DNA of 64,000 bases. Origin: Siphonodentalium dalli. Lineage: Eukaryota; Mollusca; Scaphopoda; Gadilida; Siphonodentaliidae. A program made the position numbers and the translations under genes. The DNA lies in assembly GCA_032622095.1 (NCBI GenBank), contig CP136065.1, forward strand, positions 64,774,031 to 64,838,030, read 5' to 3'. A model generated the notes under the pieces. It saw only the letters and a list, made by a program, of their open reading frames with translations, searched no databases and was not told the DNA's origin. Of this stretch, positions 54,300 to 64,000 are shown piece by piece (within the stretch, counting starts at the first letter, position 1; each line of letters opens with the position of its first letter).

Positions 54300-54842
54300 A
54301 ATATTACCTGATATTGAATAAGTGTTGTGGAACTTAAACTCCGTGTGCTAAATGTTCCATCAAGAGATGTACTGTATTCGCCAACCCCAAAGTGATAAGT
54401 TGCTTCTCCGTTGAAGCGTTAAAATACCCATTCTGCTATTTGCATGACGTCATTTCCGTTGAACAACGTTATGGAGAGCGATAGGAGATATTGACATTTT
54501 CTGCTGATCATTCTTCGGAATAAATGTCAAATTGCTATGAATTACCATGACTCTTGGCAGAACATATACATTATTGTGGTGGATTGACGGTAACATTGAT
54601 TGCTTGGAGCTTAGGTTCCACATTGTCGCTTGGCGACTCGGTTGAACATAAAATCCAAGCCTTCAATGTCACATCATGTTACCGTTAATCTACTACAAAA
54701 ACTTATAATATTGAATAAGTGTTTTTTTTTAACTAAAAATCCGAGTGCTAAACTGTTCCCTCAAGATATGCGCTATATTCGCCAAACACAAAGTGCTAAG
54801 TTGTTTCTTCGTTGGAGCGTTAGCATCCGAGAAACAATTTAG
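54300..54842. repeat. Direct repeat pair around a small foldback
   Basis: 54313-54415 and 54706-54830 match (TTGAATAAGTGTT, TATTCGCCAA, AAAGTG-TAAGTTG-TTCT). Between them, GTGGATTGACGGTAACATTG and its complement-like TGTTACCGTTAATCTAC form inverted ends (54576-54690). Confidence 0.65.
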
Positions 54843-54997
54843 CAGTCTATATATGGGATTAAGGTGCCTATATGTATTGTTAAACAACTATTCTGCTGGA
54901 GGTGTACATTATAAAACTTTCGGGCTAGGGAAATAATGAGTATTAGAGTTCTAGTTTACATCTCATTCTCTACCGAGTGGTAAATATATACCCTTCA

Positions 54998-57900
54998 TAG
55001 TCCAGGAGATATTGGTCGACCTCTGCACCCCCCCCCCCCCCCCCCCCCAGGACTCAACTTCACCCGACTAATTTTCTTCCTTAAGGTCTCCTCTAATTTT
55101 TTTCACTTGTTAACAAGAAAAAAAAGTGGCCGCAGAGACTCCAGACAAGATGGCGTCCATCATGGCGGCCATTTTCTTTTAATGCACCAGGTCTCTTTGA
55201 TCGCCATTATAGTAAAGATGATAGCACATGTGGTCTTTTTTTCCGCTCGATTCGTTATGCTAATATACAACCCTTACAAATTAGCCAAAAATCCGACACC
55301 AGAATCCAATATGGCGGCCAAGATGGCCGCCGAAATGTGAAAATATGCTATTTTTATGACATGTTACCACCTTTCGTTTGTCTCTGTGGGAAAATGTTAG
55401 AATTTTTGCGTCATGTTATACATTTATCATATAGAGGAGTCATTGGCGAACACACGGGGACCATAATATGCATTCATTGCGGGATATTTGTGTCCGATAT
55501 CACGTTTTCCCAAATGCCGGTATCATAGGTCAAAGCCGAATCTCCGTTAATAACGCGATGTTATGTTTCGAATCAATGAATGTTATTGCTATTATAACAA
55601 CACTCATGCATATATATTTGCAGGAGATACTCGAGCTAGGATTCCTCTTATACCTGAGTTGAGGAATATTTACCCAAATCCAAGATGGCGGCCAAAATGG
55701 CCACCAGAAATAAAAAATGGCCGAAAATCGCTGATTTTAACATCAGTGAGCATTATTGTCATGACAACTCCACACCTGCTTACTATTGTAAGTTGGGAAC
55801 ACTTAGGCGAAGAACTTTCCTTGTACCATATCCAAACAAAAGTCCCCCAAATCCAAAATGGCGCCCACAATGGCGGACAGATTTTGAAAAATCACCGAAA
55901 TTCCCTCATATTCACATCATTGGGCATTATTGTGGAGACAACTCCATCCATGCGTACAGTTGAGTTGGAAATACTGAGGTGAAGTAATTACCTTACATCT
56001 CATGCAAGAAATGGTTTTCCAAATCGAAGATGGCGGCCAAAATGGCGACCGAAATTTGAAAACACGCCTACATTCCTTTACTTTCTTAGGATGGGCGTTA
56101 TTGTTTCGCGATTTCTACCCACCATTACATGTTGATATGTATGAATTATTCATTAGGGTTTGGCAAGTGATACTCACAGTCAATATGGCGGCCAAACTGA
56201 CAGGCAGAAATTGAAAAGAAGCCGATATTATCACATACTAATTTCAACTTTTTGTCATAATATTGATTTGTATAAACGAAACGGTACATAATATGAGCCA
56301 TCTATTAGTTCCAATGTAAGTCGTAGCCTTTTGGAAGGATGAAAACCCACAATCGCAATGTGGCATTTCAAAATCCATTCTCCACTAAGGGCTCATACTG
56401 GCCGTAACCGTATATAGGTGCGCCGAATAGTCATATTATGACTTCCAAGAATCAAAACAACAGTACCTGAGCTTATTCTGAATTGCCACATTCAGTATTA
56501 TCTAGACTCGTTTCCATCTCTTCGTCAGATTAATCTATCTCACTCACAATAACAGTTCACTACTCTTCTTTGTAGGAGTGTGCCACTAATCGGAATGTTT
56601 CAAACAATACATATGCCGGTGTCCAGCTCACGTGTTTGTTTCGAAAACTTGGAATTCTTATCGAGCTTCATTCGTGGTATAGCTTATGGTATAATTCAGA
56701 TGCTACATATGGGGTATATGCGTCATCTTGTGCGATACACTATAAAGGTATTCGGTCGATGCGTATACTAGCGTTCAGAAGGACCTATCTATCTGCGTAT
56801 TGTCAGCTTTGGTGACCTAATGGGGATAACAACGTGTACACCTGGTGATCTTCCCTAACAGCCACTTCTCAATATATGGTTTATCAATTCACATACTCAT
56901 CTAATGCACTGACGTACCCGGACAACTTCTGTATATGGCTTCGAATGTTGAAAGCCCGACATTTGACGGATGTATTTCCGCTTAGGCGTAGCCGTAGAAG
57001 ACCATAATGCATAATATACCCAAACTCCTTGAACATGATCATAAGAACAAGCTTGTTGGCGTCCAGCAATCGTTTCACCGAACAGATCCAAGCAGATGAT
57101 AACAATACACACGGTGCTAGTTTGTGGGTATGTGTCATGACAGTGGAAATTAAATTGGACCATGACTGCACCGCCCCTCATTTTGTTATGATTTAGATTC
57201 CGACAGGATCTCATGTTTGGCTTTGCCTTCCTTGTATGCTAAGAGTGTATGTTCCCATCCGTTTGGAAGCCGTTCTTAAACAACTGGACCATGAGTATGC
57301 CATTGGCTACTGCTGTATAAGCCCCACCAAGACTGGGGTGTAGTCTTAAAGGCGATACCTTTGATAGTTGGTTGATATGTCATGCTCACGCTGGGTGGTA
57401 TGGTTCAAGAATGTACAAATGCCACCAACAAAAGGGTTAAATGTTCAACGCGAAGAACATCCAGAGGAATGTTACATTGATGAGCTCTTGCATTCAGTTC
57501 AACAAACGTTGGTACACCAAGTGATTTCTTGGTAACATCACCAATGCGACCATTTTCCTGCATGAGACATTAACTACTATATTCTAAAGTTATATATATA
57601 AAGCTATATGATCATAACGGTCGCGTTCCCCAACGTCCACAGCCATTGCCATCGAGACTGTATATTGTTCTTTAAATACATAGTGAAATAAATGCACCAC
57701 AGTTCCTGACATTTTCTTGAATAATATCGCCCACATACTGACCCTAACCCCGAGAGAGGATAACAAAACACGCATACATTCATGCTTTTAAGACATTATT
57801 CTTTAGTCCATCCGACGGTTTTGAGGGAGGCTAGCATAGTATTATCCAGGCAAAAGTGTACGTAGTTGAATCAGAAAGGCTTCGAAACGGATGTGGAAAT

Positions 57901-60073
57901 ACAATCTTACCACACCAAATAAAACCAACACGCATGCCATTCGATATCTTAAACATGCACCAGGTGTAGGGGTGGTGTATACAGTGGCCCATTTCATTCC
58001 CAGTATCATGGCGCATGTCCACAAACTAGCACCGCGAGCATTGTTCTTCTCTGCTGGGAGATATTCGACGAGACAACTGCGGGGCGTCACACAGTTTGCT
58101 TCGGATAATGGTCAAGAAGTGTGGGTAGTCTGTACACTAGGGTCTTCTCCTTAGCAGATAGACATCTGTCCAAGGGAATGAGACAGCTAGCAACCTTCGA
58201 AACACTGTCGAAGTTGTCCACATATGCCAATGCGTTCGCTGAGTTTGTGAGTTGATAAACCATCTATTGAGAAGTGACTAGCTAACTGGTTCGCCAGGTG
58301 TACATGTCGTTATCCCATGGGGTATGAGACACATACATAGAGATGACCTTCTGTAAGCTTGTATACTCATCGGCCATGTACCTTCCTAGTTCAAGATGAC
58401 GCACAAATATCATATTTAGCAAATATTTAAAATCGTAAGCTAGACACCGGAAAATGAATTGTTTGAAACGTTATGATTAGAGGGACCCTACTGCCAGGAA
58501 GCGGTGAATAATTTGTCGGTGTGAGCGACCTATATTTATCAGACAAAGAAATGGAAGCTGGTCCAGATAATTATGGACGTGACGTGGCAAATCAGAATCT
58601 GTTATCAGGTAATTGTTCTGATATAACTATTCGGCGCACCTCGCTTACGGCCATTATCGGTGCTAAGTGGAGACTGGATTTCGAAATGCCACATCGCGAT
58701 ATTAATGGTGGTTTTTCATCTTTCCAGAAGGATACGAGCTATGTTATGCGTTTTTATACCTTTAAGTTGAACTAGCAGATGGTTTATGTACAGTTTCGAC
58801 CATACATACCGATATTATGACAAAAAGTTGAAATTAATATGTGAAAATATCGATTTCTTTTCAATTTCTAGCCGCCAATTTAGCAGCGATCTTGGCTGTG
58901 AGTATCAATTGCCAAACCCTAATGAATACTTCATATCACTATTCCATATCAACATGTAATGCTGGATAGAAATCGCGAAACAATAACGCCCATCGTAAGA
59001 AAGTAAAGGAATGTAGACTTGTTTTCAAATTTCGGTCGCCATTTTGGCCGCCATCTTCAATTTGGAAAACCATTTCTTGCATGAGATGTAAGGTAATTAC
59101 TTCACCTCAGTATTTCCAACTCAACTGTACGCACGGATGGAGTTGTCGCGACAATAAAGCCCAATGATGTGAATATGAGGGAATTTCGGTGATTTTTCAA
59201 AATCTGTCCGCCATTGTGGGCGCCATTTTGGATTTGGGGGACTTTTGTTTGGATATGGTACAAGGAAAGTTCTTCGCCTAAGTGATCCCAACTTACAATA
59301 GTAAGCAGGTGTGGAGTTGTCATGACAATAATGCTCATTGATGTTAAAATCAGCGATTTTCGGCCATATTTTATTTCTGGTGGCCATTTTGGCCGCCATC
59401 TTTGATTTGGGTAAATATTCCTCAACTCAGGTATAAGAGGAATCCTATCTCGAGTATCTCCTGCAAATATATATGCATGTGTGTTGCTATAATAGCAATA
59501 ACATTCATTGATTCGAAACATAACATCGCGTTATTAACGGAGATTCGGCTTTGACCTATGATACCGGCATTTGGGAAAACGTGATATCGGGCCAAAATAT
59601 CCCGCAATGAATGTATATTATGATCCCCGTGTGTTCGCCAATGACTCCTCTATGTGATACATGTATAACATGACGCAAAAATTCTAACATTTTCCCACAG
59701 AGACAAACGAAAGGTGGTAACATGTCATAAAAATAGCATATTTTCACATTTCGGCGGCCATCTTGGCCGCCATATTGGATTCTGGTGTCGGATTTTTGGC
59801 TAATTTGTAAGGGTTGTATATTAGCATAACGAATCGAGCGGAAAAAAAGACCGCATGTGCTATCATCTTTACTATAATGGCGATCAAAGAGACCTGGTGC
59901 ATTAAAAGAAAATGGCCGCCATGATGGACGCCATCTTGTCTGGAGTCTCTGCGGCCACTTTTTTTTCTTGTTAACAAGTGAAAAAAATTAGAGGAGACCT
60001 TAAGGAAGAAAATTAGTCGGGTGAAGTTGAGTCCTGGGGGGGGTGCAGAGGTCGACCAATATCTCCTGGACTA
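54998..60073. mobile_element. Giant foldback element 2 (5.1 kb palindrome)
   Basis: Tips TAGTCCAGGAGATATTGGTC and its complement, related to TAGTCCGGGAG of element 1. Arms run from 54998 to about 57300 and from about 57840 to 60073, leaving only ~0.54 kb unpaired. Outer arms are nearly identical; inner arms (56260-57300) are more diverged. No domain is recognised in the frames inside. Possible 3-bp flanking TCA on both sides. Confidence 0.87.
55147..56260 (+). repeat. ~172-bp degenerate subrepeats with AAGATGGCGGC motif
   Basis: AAGATGGCGGCCAAAATGGC-type words at 55147, 55320, 55682, 55855, 56027 and 56182 mark units of about 155-173 bp (one double interval). The mirror arm carries them at about 59000-59955, and element 1 at 32407, 32569, 32933 and 33254. 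AAGATGGCGGC matches the YY1-type consensus. Confidence 0.75.
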
Positions 60074-60636
60074 TCAGTCAGAAGCGCTGAGATTTTACCT
60101 CTCCGGAGGCCAATATATGTACTTCGCGAGAACCACTCCAGCTCTTCCGATGGGTAAAGTTACCGCTCAACAGTGACATAGTACCACTCACGGAGAGCTA
60201 AGATATTACCTCCCTGGAGTGGCAACATAAACTATTTAAGTTTAGATACATTCGAACTACAATTTCCTAGTCCCCCCAGTTTGTAACAGAAGGCGTGTTG
60301 TCATTAACCCGCATGTGACGAGGTCACCATACACCAGACACCAGTAAAAACGACGGCATTTCTCCACAATTGTTATGTCTCACTGAATTATTTATCGCAT
60401 CCATTTGGAAATGTGATATAATAACGTAAGCTTAACTCTGGCAACGCAACCATGTCTCCGGGGAACTAGTCATATCATTCAGACAACATGCTGGCTATAT
60501 TAGCCAATAATCTGTGGCGGATTTGATGACAGTTTCAAATCTAGAGTCCATGGCATGTTGACATGCTGCATGTGGTGGAAAGTAATTCGAGATGTTGCTC
60601 CGAACAGCGCTGAAAATGTTATTCGACGCTGAATCT
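60074..60636. other. Unassigned sequence
   Basis: No gene or repeat recognised. Confidence 0.35.
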
Positions 60637-60897
60637 TTAGACCTTTCTGTATTGATTGCTCATTTACGAGTAGTTATCCCTCAGAAATTGTTCAGATAAT
60701 AAGTTAAACAAACGACCATAGTTTCTTGTACTTATTATCAGAAATTTGCCCTCCAATAAATAGGACTCCTTTTGTTATCTTTTCATCATACTGACGTCTG
60801 CTATTTTATACTGAACACCCCTCCAGATGAATAATAAACAATCCTGTATATACTGTTATAACTGATGGGAGAATCCATTTAGTAAAGAATGGGTTAA
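60637..60897. mobile_element. TTAACCC family C element
   Basis: Left tip decayed (TTAGACCTTTCTGTATTGA), right tip GAATGGGTTAA, interior ACGAGTAGTTATCCC and TTCAGATAATAAGTT as in 30872-31163. Confidence 0.75.
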
Positions 60898-61856
60898 ACG
60901 AGATTGTCATTTGTACCGACAGTCCGCTAACCAGACAGACAGTCTGAGAACACTGATGGTTTTGTTGCCATTAATATCGCGTGACATATCAGCACAAACA
61001 GTTCATGTCTCAACTTAATTCTCCCCAGTTATTAATTAATTCTCCCCAGTTATAAATTAATTCTCCCCAGTTATTTCAAATTTATTATGTCTGGTCCAAT
61101 AAATGAGCATTTGTCGGGAGATTTTATTCTTCGAGCAGTTTTGTCATCTTGCTTCTTGGTGACATACTGGCAGCCGCCGCAGATGAGTCGGTGAGAGAGG
61201 CAACAGCTCGAGACGACCCTAGTTACGTTGCTGTCACATATATACTGTGCCCACACAGGTGGTTGCGTATGATCCCATGCAATTATAAATTGTAAATTAG
61301 AAACTATAGGTATTGTATGCGTGATCAAATGCTATGCACAGCAGAGAACTATAATACAAAACAATATCCCATAACCGGTCCGTGAAAAGAGTCAGTTATA
61401 TTGTATTTATAGATTATCACATGTATTAGGGTATTTACCACAACACTTCTGAAAAATATTGGGATTTCCATATGAATTCCCGACCTTCACTGCATGATTG
61501 TCACAGTTTACTGGCGGAGTTCGCAGCCAATCAAAAACAAATCCCAGGTGATCAATATGTTTACGTGTGAGGATAAACTTCTGTCAATACAATGTCTATC
61601 ATTTTTACGTCGTAGTGAAATCAAACGTCTTAAATTTGTTTTGGACTCCGATTTCTTTGAACTTTTGGACAATTGTGGACTTTGAATTATATTTCAATGG
61701 ATTTTGTCTTCGTCACCGTTAAGTATGTGATGATTTTGTTAAAATGGCAACTTTGATAAGTGTAAGCTATTACTACATGACCCGACTCAACTCTATAGTG
61801 AAGATAACTGAACAAACAGAGCGGAATATTCAACTGGAAGCAACCCGGCTCTTATG
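60898..61856. repeat. Unassigned DNA with a 21-bp triplet repeat
   Basis: Three copies of TTAATTCTCCCCAGTTAT lie at about 61015-61075. Elsewhere no gene is recognised; a 63-codon frame at 61494-61685 has no domain. Confidence 0.45.
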
Positions 61857-62122
61857 TGAACCCATTCTATACTAAACACTCATTGACGAGTAGTTATCTT
61901 ATGGAATGTTCAGATAAAAAGTTCAACAAACAACCTTGTCGATCGTATTATGTGAACATTTCCCACCAGTAAATATGAATTCTTCTGCACTTAATTGTAT
62001 TATCATTTCGTCTGACTGCCGTCTGCTCATATATCCTCAACATCCCTCTTTATAAATAATACACTGTTCGAATGTATACTTTTATAACTGAGTGGGAGAG
62101 TCCATTTAGTATAGAAAGTAAG
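61857..62122. mobile_element. TTAACCC family C element
   Basis: AACCCATTCTATACTAAACA at the left and TTTAGTATAGAAAGTA at the right. It gives the fullest intact interior for comparison with the interrupted copy at 43960. Confidence 0.8.
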
Positions 62123-62289
62123 TGACCTTTTGTTTTAATGTTTATATACTAAAATCACAACAACCAGTGGCATATAGACTCCGCTAACCTCTCTCTACAC
62201 GCTGACCTGTACATGTATAATTATATAAGTAAGATATATGTATAATTATATGGATAACAACTTTTCAAATCTCCAACTCAGCACCGCGA

Positions 62290-63290
62290 CGCCGATGGGC
62301 ACCAATCAACCAAGCCGGGCGACGGTGGGCATCAATCAACCAAGCCGGGGCGACGGTGGGCATCAATCAACCAAGCCGGGGCGACGGTGGGCATCAATCG
62401 ACGAAGCTGGGGCGACGGTGGGCATCAATCAACCAAGCCGGGGCGACGGTGGGCACCAATCAACCAAGCCGGGGCGACGGTGGGCACCAATCAACCAAGC
62501 CGGGGCGACGGTGGGCACCAATCAACCAAGCCGGGGCGACGGTGGGCATCAATCGACGAAGCTGGGGCGACGGTGGGCATCAATCAACCAAGCCGGGGCG
62601 ACGGTGGGCACCAATCAACCAAGCCGGGGCGACGGTGGGCACCAATCAACCAAGCCGGGGCGACGGTGGGCACCAATCAACCAAGCTGGGGCGACGGTGG
62701 GCATCAATCAACCAAGCTGGGGCGACGGTGGGCACCAATCAACCAAGCCGGGCGACGGTGGGCACCAATCAACCAAGCTGGGGCGACGGTGGGCATCAAT
62801 CAACCAAGCTGGGGCGACGGTGGGCACCAATCAACCAAGCCGGGCGACGGTGGGCATCAATCAACCAAGCTGGGGCGACGGTGGGCACCAATCAACCAAG
62901 CCGGGCGACGGTGGGCACCAATCAACCAAGCTGGGGCGACGGTGGGCACCAATCAACCAAGCCGGGCGACGGTGGGCATCAATCAACCAAGCTGGAACGA
63001 CGGTGGGCACCAATCAACGAAGCCGGGGCGACGGTGGGCATCAATCAACCAAGCCGGGGCGACGGTGGGCACCAATCAACCAAGCTGGGGCGACTGTGGG
63101 CACCAATCAACCAAGCTGAGGCGACGGTGGGCATCAATCAACCAAGCTGGGGCGACGGTGGGCACCAATCAACGAAGCTGTGGCGACGGTGGGCACCAAT
63201 CAACCAAGCTGAGGCGACGGTGGGCACCAATCAACAAAGCCGGGGCGACGGTGGGCACCAATAAACCAAGCTGGGCGACGGTGGACAACT
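62290..63290 (+). repeat. 31-bp minisatellite, ~32 units, open in all three frames
   Basis: The unit is GGGCACCAATCAACCAAGCC plus GGGGCGACGGT, with 30-bp variants that lack one G. The 31-bp unit has no stop in any forward frame, so three frames of 293-311 codons run through it, each giving a 31-residue repeat with GRRWAPINQAGATV and RGDGGHQSTK segments. Higher-order units alternate CAC and CAT. No intron, signal peptide or conserved domain is visible, so it is best read as a satellite. Confidence 0.92.
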
Positions 63291-63529
63291 TATGCCGATG
63301 CTTGACCATCAAAGCAACGTAATCATCGCGTGTATCTATATCTTACGCCCCCAATCCCTACCATGTATATCAGGACATGTATGTGATCAACCGACAAAGG
63401 GAAATAAACTGACAAATGCTCAAAGTGTATACTCGGACATTTAAAACTTCAAATTAATGTGTTGAAATAACGCCCAGATTAACCCAGAATCCACCCACCG
63501 GCACATATTTCAAAATATGTACATGTGTT

Positions 63530-63960
63530 ACTCTAAATCCAGTTCGGTGATTGGTCAACTGCCAAGCGGGTTAAATCCACCAAAACGGATCGTAACACGA
63601 ACATGACGTCGCAGATTGTTGACATAATCACTAAAAGCGGCTGGCAGAATAATTGGGAGTGCTTTTAAAGTTCAGCTGAATTGTATCTGAAGCAAGTTAT
63701 TTATATCAATCGCGTGATCGTTGCAAAGTTCTTGAACATCCTATATTGGGCCCGGTTAAGTTTCTGCGTGGGTTAGTCACAAGTTCCCGGCAGATTTTGT
63801 GAAAATAAATAAGAATACATTCAGGTTTTTTTGTATTGGAATAAATAATCAAAAAGCTATATAATTTCCCCAACAGCACCGTATCCCTTGATAAAACGCC
63901 CACTACATTAATTTCTTAAATTATTATCTTGATTAAATCCCAACGTATTTAAGCGTATAT
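63530..63960 (-). repeat. Dispersed repeat, ~0.5 kb, copy 3 of 3
   Basis: Inverse copy of 4626-5130 (GGTGATTGGTCAACTGCCAA, CATCCTATATTGGGCC, CAGCACCGTATCCC). Confidence 0.75.
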
Positions 63961-64000
63961 AACGGACTTTTGACAAAAAAACCAGAGATTTGTCTAAACA

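Noticed and set aside
56884-58154. Transposase gene in the inner arms of giant element 2
   Set aside because: Mirror-arm frames show some peptide similarity (HKLAP words), but stops break them and no DDE or other catalytic motif is recognisable.
62238-63322. Three overlapping ~300-codon frames with an RGD motif as a secreted repeat protein
   Set aside because: All frames are open because the 31-bp unit has no stop; no signal peptide or domain. Kept only as a testable finding.
1-64000. A conserved host gene
   Set aside because: Reading both strands, I found no conserved domain, splice chain or RNA gene beyond mobile-element sequence; a protein and transcript search would be needed to be sure.

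Overview
The window looks like non-genic DNA from a metazoan nucleus, probably a marine lophotrochozoan such as a mollusc or brachiopod. That placement is an inference. It rests on AT-rich sequence with no bacterial gene layout, remnants of Jockey/CR1-type non-LTR retrotransposons, and tRNA-derived SINEs, one of which has an AATCAATC-type tail familiar from molluscan SINEs. I recognise no host gene. One short candidate exon (minus strand, about 20.7-20.95 kb) is noted with low confidence. Nearly every readable feature is a mobile element, a foldback palindrome or a tandem repeat, and most long open frames are by-products of repeats.

Layout. 0-9 kb: palindromic MITE-like elements, a 36-bp tandem array, and a cluster of a repeated AAACGTCGCAC motif. 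9-15 kb: a segmental duplication (9.1-9.9 kb against 13.2-14.5 kb) whose second copy holds two nested insertions, a LINE 3' remnant on the minus strand, and a TIR element with 35-bp internal repeats. 15-24 kb: two tRNA-derived SINEs, a tRNA-like segment between inverted repeats, TTAA-bounded palindromic elements, a TA-flanked hairpin, and a CAT-rich microsatellite bounded by a direct duplication. 24-32 kb: a second copy of the TIR element, a degraded copy of an ORF1-only retroelement (26.0-26.9 kb), another LINE remnant, and TTAACCC-ended elements. 32.26-37.47 kb and 55.0-60.07 kb: two roughly 5-kb, almost wholly palindromic foldback elements with related arms. 39-42 kb: hairpin elements, a TCACGTGA-ended element, and a 22-bp satellite. 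43.96-47.30 kb: a three-level nest, in which a TTAA-type element is interrupted by a 5'-truncated reverse-transcriptase element, whose target duplication is in turn interrupted by an ORF1-like element. 49.2-52.2 kb: a 139-bp repeat, then a ~200-bp satellite interrupted by a 1.5-kb TA-flanked element. 62.3-63.3 kb: a 31-bp minisatellite open in all three forward frames.

Two signals stand out. (1) Six long hairpins keep tandem G.A/A.G mismatches at matched positions in otherwise well-paired arms, although arm sequences differ widely between most of them. Four are also followed, on one strand, by a similar AT-rich flank, which in three continues to TATCGAAC. (2) The ORF1-type element ends in a stem-loop present in three copies here, with compensatory base changes. 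Both suggest selected structure rather than random palindromes. The nested insertions expose their target duplications directly, so element ends and relative ages can be read from the window alone.
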